Positions 55,165-64,000 of a DNA stretch of 64,000 nucleotides are shown here, piece after piece. The notes below the pieces were generated by a model. It made no database searches, was not told where the DNA came from, and worked only from the letters and a program-made list of their open reading frames with translations. Positions within the stretch are counted from its first letter, which is position 1. Each line of letters opens with the position of its first letter. The stretch is from assembly GCA_951799425.1 (NCBI GenBank), contig OX637406.1, forward strand, positions 30,560,390 to 30,624,389. Reading direction: 5' to 3'. A program made the position numbers and the translations under genes. This stretch comes from Ilex aquifolium (taxonomy: Eukaryota; Streptophyta; Magnoliopsida; Aquifoliales; Aquifoliaceae).

Positions 55165-56030
55165 ATTGTAGGAAATCTCCTATGCAGTTATTTAGTTTAC
55201 TATCTAATGATTTGCGGTTGTTGATTCTAAGAATGAATAAAAATGGTGTTGGTTTCTTGAGAAGCTGTCTACAATTCTTGATCAAGATCGTGTTATTAGT
55301 TTCATTTCTGATCGAAATGTTGGTTTACTTGAAGCTATGCCAAAGGTTTTTCCCAATTCTTACCATTCATTCTGCCTTCAGCATTTGAAGGAAAATCTTA
55401 GAGACAAATTCAGTGGTGGTCGTTACTCTAGGGCATTCAGGAAGAAAATGGTTTTAATGTTTCAAGAGTGTGCTTACGTTCCTACAGAATCTATTTTTCA
55501 TTTGAAGTTGAATGCTTTTTAAGAGTGAAGGAACACAAACTACTGAGAGGTTTCTCCATATGAGAAATGGGCTCATGCATATTTTAAAGGCAAACGATAT
55601 GGTGAAAAGAATTCTAATGCAACACAATCTTTTAATGAAAGAATTCTTAAGGCTCAACATTTGCCGATAACCAACATGGTTGATAAGATACGATCACAGA
55701 TTATGAATCAACTGGGAACGAGGAAGTTTGAGGCATTCAAATGGAAAGGCGTTATATGTCCTGCAATCAATAAAAAATTGAAAGTTGCATTTGATGCTGG
55801 GAGGACTTAGGCAGTGAGAAATTTTAGTGAGTCAATTTTTTAGGTTAATTGAACTCCTATGATATCAGTTGATGTAGATAATCAAAGTTGTTCATATTTC
55901 CAATGGTAGCTTAATGGGCTCCCTTGTTCTCATGCATTTGTTGCGATTAATCAAAGTGGCAGAAATCTGAATGATTATGTTAACAATTATTATTGTGCGG
56001 GGATAAATCCATGCAAAGGGTCACCATCTC
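55165..56030 (+). pseudogene. MULE (Mutator-like) transposase relic
   Basis: Fragments in changing frames: FISDRNVGLLEAMPKVFPN and YHSFCLQHLKENLRDKF (about 55300-55410, the DDE region of MULE transposases), AFRKKMVLMFQECAYVP, then NERILKAQHLPITNMVDKIR (about 55636-55690). Near 55880-55980 comes a SWIM-type zinc finger (CSYFQW, LNGLPCSHAFVAI), the usual C-terminus of MURA-like proteins. Several stops and shifts; no terminal inverted repeats seen. Element F's LTR borders it on the left. Confidence 0.7.
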
Positions 56031-56469
56031 GTAAGGACAGAGATGATCGCAGAGAAGCCCTAGTGAGCCTCTAAGACAAACGAAAACCTAGATGAACCGA
56101 TGGCCGCAGGCAGACTCCGATGCTTAAGTCAATAAGCTAGTCGAAGAAAAGTACAAAGTAAATCAGCTAGGATTGAATCCCTTTACCTGGTACCTGATAC
56201 CTGATACCTTTATTTATAGTGATACAGGAAGCGATGTTCCACATAGACTCGAACTCTAGGTTATGATAGGATAGACCTCATCACCAATTCCCTAGATGCT
56301 TGAGGTAGAATCATACTAGGACGTTGAGTCCTGGATTGTATGAAGAGTTGTGCTAACTGGGAGGCTTTTGTTTTTCAATAGTCCCTTAATACTCGGAGTA
56401 GCATTTCACTAAGACTCTAGCTTCTTGGTTTATCCTTACTGAGTGAGACTAATTAACCATAAAAAGTGC
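56031..56469. other. Stretch without recognisable gene
   Basis: No ORF, LTR terminus or repeat that I can identify. It contains a short ACCTGGTACCTGATACCTGATACC repetition near 56186. Possibly the 3' part of the MULE copy. Confidence 0.5.
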
Positions 56470-57700
56470 GTCAGTGAATTAGAGTTTAGGATTAATTATG
56501 TGCATAAATTAGGCTAAAGTGATTAATTTATAAAGTATTTGGGTTAATGTGTAGTTTGTATATTTTACAGGGTTTCAAGGATAAATTAGGAAGTTTAAGA
56601 GGATCAAAGTGCTGAGGTTGAATAAGCAAGGGAGGGAAGTGTAATTCACAAGTCAACAAAGTCAAAGAAGGAGAATGCCAAGCATGGAAAACCAGAGAAT
56701 TGCCACTGTCCGGACAGTGGTGGTGGCGTCCAGACGGTGCTCCAACCACCTTTGCCCTCGTTTTCCTCCCATTGGTCCATTTAAGCGACGGAAGGCCCTG
56801 ATTGGTCAGCTTGGGTGCCTGCCTCCTCTACCCCTCCTTTTGGTGCCTATAAATAGCCTGCTTCAGCCAGTTTCAAGGGAGTTTAGACCAATTTAGAAAA
56901 GCAGATAAAGGAGGGAAGGAAAGAGAGAAAGAGAGACTTCAGAGAGTGTTTTAGTCAGAGAAAGAGCGAAGCCCTACCCTAATCACTTCTCAACCAGAAT
57001 TTTCTCTACTTTATATTTCTGTTTATCCTTTCTACTTGGAGGGTTGAACCTCTCTCACTTTTGTACCCTAGCTGGTAATAAGAGTTTCAGTGTTTCAGTT
57101 ATTCCTCCGGGAAGGATTTTGTGTATTTTGTTTTCGGCTGTAATGGGATCATCTCATTCTTCTTGCTCATCTATAGCAATGAAGTGTGAGTAGTCCGTTG
57201 TGAAGGGTGAATACATGTGTAATACTGTTTAAGTTATGGAAATGCCAATGTCTTATTTATGCGTTAATGTTTATACCTCCCTTAATTGATAGATGGTTAT
57301 TATTATAATATGTTCATGGTTATGAACACCGAGCAAAGCTTATTGTTATATACCATTCTATCTATAAGTTTACGTACTCCATGTATGATTCAACGATGCA
57401 TGCAGTTAGGTTTTATGTAACAGTCAGGAGATTGGTTATAGACGGGTTAAATCTCGTCATAGCCAATGTTTTTTATTCAATGCATAAATCAGAACTACAT
57501 CTTCATTAAATCATCAACCTGCCGATCAAATAGCTAGAGAAAACCTTTTGAATGGTTCACCTTCAAATTTACTAGAGTTATTTGGTTGTTGCATGGTACA
57601 TAGACCTTCTGGCTAACCTAACCAGTTGATGTGATATAATTCAGTTATACATCAAACATACTAGTTAACTTTCCAGTAAAATGGGAGTAAATTGTTGTAA
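56470..57700 (+). repeat. Putative Athila-like LTR remnant on the + strand
   Basis: Carries a perfect 18-bp palindrome at 56703, a TATA box TATAAATAG at 56848-56856, a GA-rich leader, and near 57440 the block AGACGGGTTAAATCTCG. The last matches the R/U5 block AGACGGGTTAAGTCTCG of the A and B LTRs read on their sense strand. No internal genes or second LTR are adjacent, so it may be an old solo LTR. Both ends are approximate. Confidence 0.45.
56703..56736 (+). promoter_or_regulatory. U3 palindrome upstream of TATA (CCACTGTCCGGACAGTGG)
   Basis: Perfect 18-bp palindrome at 56703-56720, followed by CGTCCAGACG at 56727, which becomes a perfect palindrome (CGTCCGGACG) if one CpA is read as a decayed CpG. 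The TATA box is about 112 bp downstream. Confidence 0.6.
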
Positions 57701-58686
57701 GGTGGCATTTTCATAAATGAGCAGTATAATGATAAACATAAGCACAAGTCCACCACAGATATCATATGCTAAATAATCATTAACATACACATTATGTCAT
57801 AATCACATAACAAGCTAATAATTTCATTAAACTTGATATGACATTCAAACATCAAGTCATGCTAATGTACAATTAACATGCTTTGAACCACTAACATTAA
57901 CTTACACCAAGTTAATCATAATAGGATTTTACAAATTACAAGGTTAATTATAAATCATATATTTGACCCACTACTTACACTAGTCAAGACCTAACATGTG
58001 ATATGCACCCTTAGACTACCCATTTCATATGCCATCTTTTAGGTTGAAATTACATCTAAATAGGGGAAACCCTATCTCTTGTATTTGATATTTTTGGAGA
58101 AAAATGCGATCTTTGGTATGGTTGTGTAGCTCTCGTTGCGTAGAGCAACTTTAATTCTTGGCTCGAAGCGATTAAACGACTTAATCTTCGTAGATCTAAG
58201 AAAGAAGGAAGGAGAACAAAAAAATAAAAACTCACTTTTCTCTCTCTCACTCTCTCGGTAGGCTACTGGAGAAGACAAAGTGGAAGACAAAAAAAAATCT
58301 TCCACTTTATATATTGTCTAAATGTGTGGCCCAAATCGCGCCACACGTCTTCTTTTAAACGGGTCCAATTTTATTCCGAGTCAATTAAATCTCGTCCCGT
58401 ATTAAGTTTAGTATATTTTTATTGAACTAACTTTAAATTATTTTTCGGGTCCCGCGAATAAAATCTGATCGCAATTATTTTAGTCGCGCGACACCCGATC
58501 GCTTTGTAACACATGATCTGTCTCAGAATTTTACAGTTAGATTCCGCAAGACAAATCCAACGGTGAGGTCCGTTTCGTCAACTGAATTATATAAAAATTC
58601 ACGTTTTTGAGTCGTGCTTTAACAAATAATTACTATTTTACCCCTTTAATTAGGATTTTAATAAAAAAAAATTCTCGGGTTTTACA
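57700..58686 (-). repeat. 3' LTR of element G (left boundary uncertain)
   Basis: The right edge at 58686 is firm: on the - strand TGTAAAACCCGAG follows the PPT. A TATA box TATATAAA lies at 58306-58313 (- strand) with an imperfect dyad TGTGGC/GCCACA (58324-58346) directly upstream. The left edge may be TGTAAGG near 57695 but I could not confirm it. Confidence 0.55.
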
Positions 58687-58703
58687 TTCTCCCCCCTTTA
58701 AGG
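58687..58703 (-). other. Polypurine tract of element G
   Basis: The - strand reads TTAAAGGGGGGAGAA directly before TGTAAAACCC, preceded by TTTCGAGGACGAAATTTC, a phrase also found before the PPT of element C. Confidence 0.85.
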
Positions 58704-58769
58704 AAATTTCGTCCTCGAAATTACACCAACGTGCACATATAACAACATGCACATGCAAAAAGTCATTCA

Positions 58770-59032
58770 GTACTCTATGAACCTCCATCCTCGAACAGAA
58801 ATGGATAGGTAGCTCGGATAGTGTCATCACGCTCCCATGTCGCCTCCTCCATCCCACGCAAAACCTGTTATCGGTTGTCCATGATACGCACCAGTCCCTC
58901 CTCGAAGGTCTCATCCGCATCAACCACCAGCTCACCCCAATCCACCACGTGTGTAGGATCTGGAGTGTACTTCCGGAGCATGGAAACATGAAACACCGCA
59001 TGAACACCAGATAAATTTAGTGGTAACGCCAA
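58770..59032 (-). pseudogene. Element G integrase tail and deleted chromodomain
   Basis: Reads LSGVHAVFHVSMLRKYTPD, VVDWGELVVDADETFEEG and VRIMDNR, a TAG/TAA-type stop, then QVLRGMEEATWERDD and YPFLFEDG. Against element C (EKVLRNKVIRLVKVLWQHHGVEEATWE) about 14 residues are missing between VLR and EEATWE, i.e. the central strand with its aromatic residues. Confidence 0.75.
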
Positions 59033-59866
59033 CTAGTAAGTGAATGTACCAACCCTCTCGAGTACATCGAAGAGCCTGATATACCTCGGCAACAATTTTC
59101 TCCTCTTCCCGAACCTGACCACTCCCCTCTTAGGCATCACCTTCAAGAAGACATGTTCTCTGACCTCGAACTCTAGAGGTCGTCGTCGTCTGTCGGCGTA
59201 GCTCTTCTGCCGGCTCTGAAACGTGAGAAGACGCTTTCGTATCAAGTCCACCTTCTCCGATGTGTCTCTAATCAAATTCGAACCTGTGGAGGGTTTCTTT
59301 CCAATCTTCGTCCAACAAATCAGAGAACGGCACGACCTCCCATAAAGTGCCTCATAGGGTGCCATCTGTATACTTGCATGATAACTGTTGTTATAGGCGA
59401 ACTCCACTAAGGGTAAATGCTCCTCCCAATCAACCTTGAGATCAAGGACGCATGCCCATAGCATGTCCTCTAAAGTCTGGATGGCCCTCTCTGACTGACC
59501 GTCTGTCTGGGGATGAAAAGCGGTGCTCATCATCAACTGCGTCCCTATTGCCCGCTGGAAACCCTCCCAAAAATGGGTCGTGAACCTAGGGTCCCGATCC
59601 GATACTATAGATACGGGCACCCCATGTAACCGGACTATCTCTCGTATGTACAGCCTACAGAATTCCTCCAGTGTGAAGGTCATCCGCACTACCAAAAAGT
59701 GTGCCGACTTTGTAAGCTGGTCCACTATCACCCACACCGCGTCATGCCCCCGCGATGTCTGTGGCAAGTGAATCACAAAATCCATCGTGACGTGCTCCCA
59801 TTTCCACTCAGCCACCTCCAAAGGTTAGAGCAACCATGCTGGTCTCTGGTGCTCAGCCTTGACCTA
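59033..59866 (-). pseudogene. Element G integrase core
   Basis: 262 open codons: WEHVTMDFVIHLPQ (first Asp), VSIVSDRDPRFTTHFW (second Asp), [14 protein letters not shown] (Glu), VEFAYNNSYHASIQMAPYEA and the SYADRRRRPLEF linker. Its upstream end joins the finger-containing frame at a stop near 59865. Confidence 0.88.
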
Positions 59867-60814
59867 CTAACACGTGAAACATCGATTAACAAAATCTCCA
59901 ACGTGCCTCTTCATCCCACTCCAATAGTACTGGCGGCAAAGATCATGGTACATCTTCGTGGCACCAGGATGCACAGCAAAACGGGAACAATGAAACTCCC
60001 TAAGGATCTCCTCTCTCAGATCCACTGATTGGGGAACCACAACCCTTCCCCTGAACCGAAGACTACCATCCGTGTGAATGGCCCAGCCCTCGTCACCTGT
60101 ACCCAACTGTATCCCATCCCTGATGGACAATATCTCAGTATTCTGCCCCTCGGACTCGATCACCCTGCTCAGTAGGGAAGGCATAGCCACTAGACTCACC
60201 AAAGTGCCATGAGTCTGATCCCTGTAGTGTAGCCCGAACTGTCCCACAGTCTCGAGCATCAGCCACTCCCGAGAAGCTATACTGGCCAAGACTCCCCGTG
60301 ACTTCCGGCTCAGTGCATCAGCCACCACGTTTGCCTTACCGGGATGGTAATACAAAGTCAAGTCATAATCCTCCAGGTACTCCATCCACCTACACTGCCT
60401 CATATTGAGGTCCCGCTGCATGAAGATGTACTTCAGACTTTTATGGTCCCAAAACACTTCAAATTGTTCTCCATATAGATAGTGGCGCCATGCCTTCAAG
60501 GCAAAGACAATAGCCGCCAACTCTATGTCATGTGTGGGGTAGTTCTGCTCGTGGCTCTTCAACTGCCGAGAACCATAAGCTACCACCCTCCCGGACTGCA
60601 TCAAAACACACCCAAGTCCGTCCTTGGAGGCATCACAATACATTGTGTACCTCTCTCCTCTCTTTGGAACTATCAAAATCGGAGCTGAAGTAAGCCTCTT
60701 CTTTAACTCTTGGAATGCCGTCTCATACAAGTCATCCCACTGAAAATTGACCTCCTTCCTGGTCAATCTAGTCATAGGTGCAACTAGTCGGAAGAAGTCC
60801 TCAATGAACCTCCT
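59867..60814 (-). pseudogene. Element G RT end, RNase H and integrase finger
   Basis: 302 codons from [13 protein letters not shown]. RNase [41 protein letters not shown] (S-to-W change next to the catalytic Asp), [16 protein letters not shown]. Integrase finger: [16 protein letters not shown] and VNRCFTC. RT motifs upstream ([17 protein letters not shown]) are cut at 60814 by element E. Confidence 0.88.
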
Positions 60815-62601
60815 TGCTTGATCGCGTTCACCCTAATCTCCAAACATGATTCCGGTAATGTGTATGTGACTTATACGGTTAGGTGAGTGTCACTCTCCCT
60901 CATATATCATGCAAGAAATGGGAAAAATATGTGTGTGTGTGTGTGAAAAAGTGCTCTCCAAGCGAAGAGAGACTTTCAAGTGTCGTGTTTTACTTGGAAT
61001 TGAGTATTCCAAGGTCGTCTCCTCATGGAATGAAGGTTGGATTGTGTGAAGGTGATTTTGTAAAAATGGAAAAGTGTAAAATTTTGTGAATTTGTGTTTT
61101 GGTGAGTGAAGTTTTTGATTGAAAATGAAATGGAAATAGGTTGGCTAATCTGAAGAGGTTATTCCAATGGGAATGCCAAATCAACTCAAAACATTCTTCC
61201 AATGGTGCCTAGGTGTTCGATTGATTCGTAGGAAGTGAGAGACTAAAATGGGGGTGTAGGCTCAAGCATACCCCGTGACAAGTCTACGGTGTATCAAAAG
61301 CTCACAACCACGTCCGCACTCAACCTAGTCAAACCGAACACTTTACACTACGAGGGAGAATGGACGAGAGTTGATTTAGCTTACCCAAGAGAAAATCTCC
61401 CTTGGATTAGCCAACATAAAACTTAGCTACTCATATTAAATGCAAAGACATACAATGTAGAAAAAGACATGGTAATGAAATGGAGATTAAAACTTGTATT
61501 AATGTAAAGAAAAGTTAATTACAATGATAAGTGCATTAAAAACCCATTTAAAAAACTTGAAGTGAAAAGCTTAAATATAACAATGGTAGATTCAAAGATA
61601 TATGACTAAACTTGTAATAAACTTAAAATAAATGACATTAAAGTGCCATAAATGAATATTACAAGAAGCTTACAGCAAACTACAAGTGAAATGGATAAAA
61701 AAATGCAAAAATACAAACTTTCTCTCTCTAAAACTATGTCTTCTTCCTTGAGCTTCTCTCTCTATATGCTGAATAACCTCTACAATGGTGTAACTCCTTG
61801 CATTTTCGTCCATGAGGCCCTATAGCCTGTGTGTGCAGGCCTCCCATCAATAGGGGGCTGAGTTGATGGCTTGGACAGGTTAGGACAAGCCTAGCCTGCA
61901 ATCCCCCAGGCTTCCTCCTTCTCTATCTTCCTTATTAATGCCTTGGCCTCCAAAGTCCAACCTTAGGTGTAGGGAGGCATGCTGGGATGTGCAACATGTC
62001 AAGGATGTGGGGGAGAAGCAATGGTGGGACCCACCAAGTGGCAGAGCTTGAGATATAGACTCTGGCAATTTTCAGCAAAACCTTCCAAAAGGTCGAAGCA
62101 AAACCTTCCGGAAGGTTTTGGCAGGGGCAGAGGTAAAAGCAAAACAGTAAGCAAAACCTTCCGGAAGGTTTGTGGTAGGTTCTACTCCAGTGTGCAAAAC
62201 CTTCCGGAGGGTCAAAGCAAACCTTCCGGAAGGTCAAAACAAACCTTCCGGAAGGTCAAAGCAAACCTTCCGGAAGGTTTTGGCAGGGCAGAGTCTTAAA
62301 GCCTTTCCAGTGTGCAAACCTTCTGGAAGGTCTATAACCAAACCTTCCGGAAGGTTTTCACTTGAATTGTTTTTTTCTTGATCTCTTCACCTTCCAAGCC
62401 TCCCGTTAAGCCACCCCAATCTCCATTGACTTTAAGTAGTACGATGGGAGCTTAACTCAAGTCATAACCAACATTTTACCTACAATAACACAACAACTTC
62501 ATTAATTGTTTGATTAATTGCATTTCTTCCCATTTCCACCACAAAAGCAAGTATAAAAATGTATAAAAGCATGCATAATGTGCAATATTTTGTGCTAATC
62601 A
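60815..62601 (-). repeat. 3' LTR of element E
   Basis: 1787 bp in + coordinates from TGCTTGATCG to TGTGCTAATCA. The left edge was placed by alignment to the D LTR. A weak TATA (CATATAG, - strand) is near 61763. Confidence 0.8.
62076..62358 (-). promoter_or_regulatory. U3 palindrome cluster of element E (AACCTTCCGGAAGGTT family)
   Basis: Eight or nine copies of AACCTTCCGGAAGGTT or close variants, at about 62078, 62102, 62155, 62198, 62219, 62242, 62264, 62317 and 62341. Several are perfect 16-18 bp palindromes. The cluster lies 240-525 bp from the U3 end of the LTR, the same place as in A, B and D. Confidence 0.8.
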
Positions 62602-62931
62602 CACCTCCCAACTTGAGTTTTGCTAGTCCCTGGCAAACTTTATTTCAAACCACAAGGTATAAAACTACAACAACCCATTCATACAAGTAAATCATCTAAC
62701 ATTCAAAATGCAAAAATCACTATGCAATTAAAGAAATAGACTTGGGCAAGATAAAATGAAACAACTGTGGTACTTTTCATTAATCATTTCCAAAATTTCA
62801 GTACAATGAGTTAGCGTTCAAAAACAAAACGGCCCAACATCCTAGAGGCACTTCAACTAGGCCGACAAAACTAACCCTAACTGTGTACAACCTAAAACCA
62901 AAAGAAACAACACAAGTAACACGACGACACC
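62602..62931 (-). other. Polypurine tract and short 3' noncoding region of element E
   Basis: The PPT reads AAGTTGGGAGGTG on the - strand at 62602-62614, preceded by CTAGCAAAACTC, matching GACTAGCAATATTT at the same place in A and B. The rest is AT-rich with no gene. Confidence 0.75.
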
Positions 62932-64000
62932 CTACTCGTCGTCCTCATCTCCAGCATCCTCCTCCTCTGCAGCATCATCATCATCGCTCCCAGACTCACT
63001 CTCATCACCACCCTCCTCCTCATTGTCATCGTTGTCATCATCGGAGCCTCCCACCTCAACAACTGTAGAAGTCATGGGAGCGGAGGTAAAAGGTCCGGTC
63101 GGAGGCGGCGGAGGTCCACCGGGGATGGGCTCGCCCGAAAAGGTGTGCTGGAAGATCTGAGTCACCATCAATGACATCCCATACATCGTAGTCTCCAAGG
63201 CATCCAAACGCTAGGACACAGTACGGACTGGGGCTGAAGTAGAAGGTCCAGAAGAGGATGGCCCTGCAGAGGTAGGCTTAGGTCCCGAGGCACTAGCTTG
63301 CTCACCCCCAGTCCTTGCTGCCCTCTTACTGCTACTTGATTTCCCAATAGCACCAGTTTTAGGGGGGAGCATCACATCATGTGCATAGGCCTTGACCTTG
63401 CAATGGGAGCACATCCTAGTGACAAGGTTGCCAAAGGGGAGATTTGCCTTCGGCTTTGCAGCCTGAGCGAACTCCTTCATGAATTCCCAGATCAAAAGTG
63501 CCACGTCCATTTGCTTCCCAGTCATGAATGCATGTAGAAGTGCGATCTTCTCCACATTAGGGTTCTTCTCCGCACCCCTAGGACTCAGATTGTTGTGTAG
63601 GATCTTGTTCATGACCCTGTAGGAGTGCTTGAGGCCCCCAACTAGAGTTGTCCCCTTGAATTGGGTCGGGTCCTCGTAGGTGAGTTGTACATACTCAGAA
63701 AGGGTCTTCCTCCCTTGGACATTGTGTGGGTAGACTGGGGTATTAGGGGGAGGCCTCTGGTACTTCATCAATGTGGCAATCAAATCCTGGGTTACGTCAA
63801 ACGTCTTCCCCCGCACATTTGTCCTAAGCACACTACCATCCTCGCCTACCACCTTTAGCTTCCTATAAAACTCCCTACACAAAGCTAGGTTATACCCACT
63901 AACCGGTTCAAACCAAATCCCCAATCCATGACCCTCAATAATCTATACCACTTCGTTATTCGGCCAAAGAGTGGGCCTATCCACAAAGCGCTCGCAAGTA
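62932..64000 (-). pseudogene. Env-position ORF of element E, two amber stops, runs off the window
   Basis: Enters from the right edge (VDRPTLWPNNEVV), TAG at 63943-63945, then IWFEPVSGYNLALCREFY, VRGKTFDVTQDLIATLM and MNKILHNNLSPRG, the same domain as the A and B ORFs (EFY...VRG...V). A Ser/Pro/Gly linker follows, with TAG at 63211-63213 probably from CAG, then LDALETTMYGMSLMVTQIFQ and a very acidic tail of Asp/Glu runs ending at 62932. The tail differs completely from the Gly-rich end of A and B. Confidence 0.72.

Larger units (their letters stand above)
57700..60814 (-). mobile_element. Element G: chromovirus fragment (3' half), truncated by element E
   Basis: On the - strand: end of RT, RNase H, integrase, chromodomain remnant, PPT and LTR. 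The RT gene is interrupted at 60814 by the LTR of element E. It is a different family from C: the LTR starts TGTAAAACCCGAG. Confidence 0.83.
60815..64000 (-). mobile_element. Element E: 3' end of an Athila-like element, continuing beyond the window
   Basis: 3' LTR, PPT and env-position ORF on the - strand. The LTR resembles that of element D (TGCTTG start, GAGTGTCACTCTCCCT, GTGCTAATCA end), but its palindrome is different. It is inserted in element G RT; the left five bases (ctcct, 60810-60814) would be the target duplication. Confidence 0.83.

Overview
The window is heterochromatin-like plant nuclear DNA made almost entirely of nested LTR retrotransposons. No host single-copy gene, tRNA or rRNA gene is visible. 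The basis for calling it plant is the set of Ty3/gypsy lineages (Athila-like, Tat-like, Tekay-like chromovirus), a primer-binding site matching plant tRNA-Asp(GTC), and a MULE transposase relic. It is probably an angiosperm; I cannot name the species.

Layout. (1) 1-37536, + strand: a Tekay-type chromovirus (element C). Its 5' end lies outside the window, and it carries gag/protease, RT-RNase H, integrase, chromodomain and a 3' LTR. Three later insertions split it, each with a clean 5-bp target duplication: element A (631-14936, TSD CTTCG), a solo LTR of C's own family (17793-20212, TSD AAGAT) and element B (22086-36343, TSD GTTAC). A and B are nearly complete Athila-like elements of one family, both on the - strand, with LTR pairs that differ by roughly 1% by eye. 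(2) 37537-38380: LTR-like debris. (3) 38380-45651, - strand: element D, an Athila-like element truncated inside its integrase. (4) 45652-about 55160, + strand: element F, a decayed Tat-lineage element with an archaeal-type RNase H, an 84-bp tandem array after pol, and a split antisense ORF with its own TATA box and introns. (5) About 55165-56030: a MULE transposase relic. (6) About 56470-57700: a probable Athila-like LTR remnant. (7) About 57700-60814, - strand: element G, a second chromovirus, with a deletion inside its chromodomain. (8) 60815-64000, - strand: the 3' end of element E, an Athila-like element inserted into G's RT gene.

The most interesting signal is regulatory. Each of five LTR families carries a palindrome with a central CG, in most cases a cluster of copies, upstream of its TATA box: CGTTCGAACG in A, B and C; GTACCGGTAC in D; AACCTTCCGGAAGGTT in E; CCACTGTCCGGACAGTGG in the 56.7-kb LTR. 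In A and B the same palindromes recur inside the element, directly upstream of a second TATA box and about 220 bp before an extra ORF in the env position. This looks like an internal promoter built from the same cis-module as the U3. That extra ORF is open in both copies while gag-pol is broken in both. A second small ORF between pol and the env-position ORF encodes a basic, cysteine-rich protein that resembles the cysteine-rich nucleic-acid-binding proteins of carlaviruses. It is intact in B and frameshifted in A.

How it fits together: gag-pol would be expressed from the U3 promoter, and the extra ORF(s) possibly from the internal promoter. Most gag-pol frames carry premature stops, many of the C-to-T or G-to-A type expected from methylated DNA, so few or none of these copies look autonomous.
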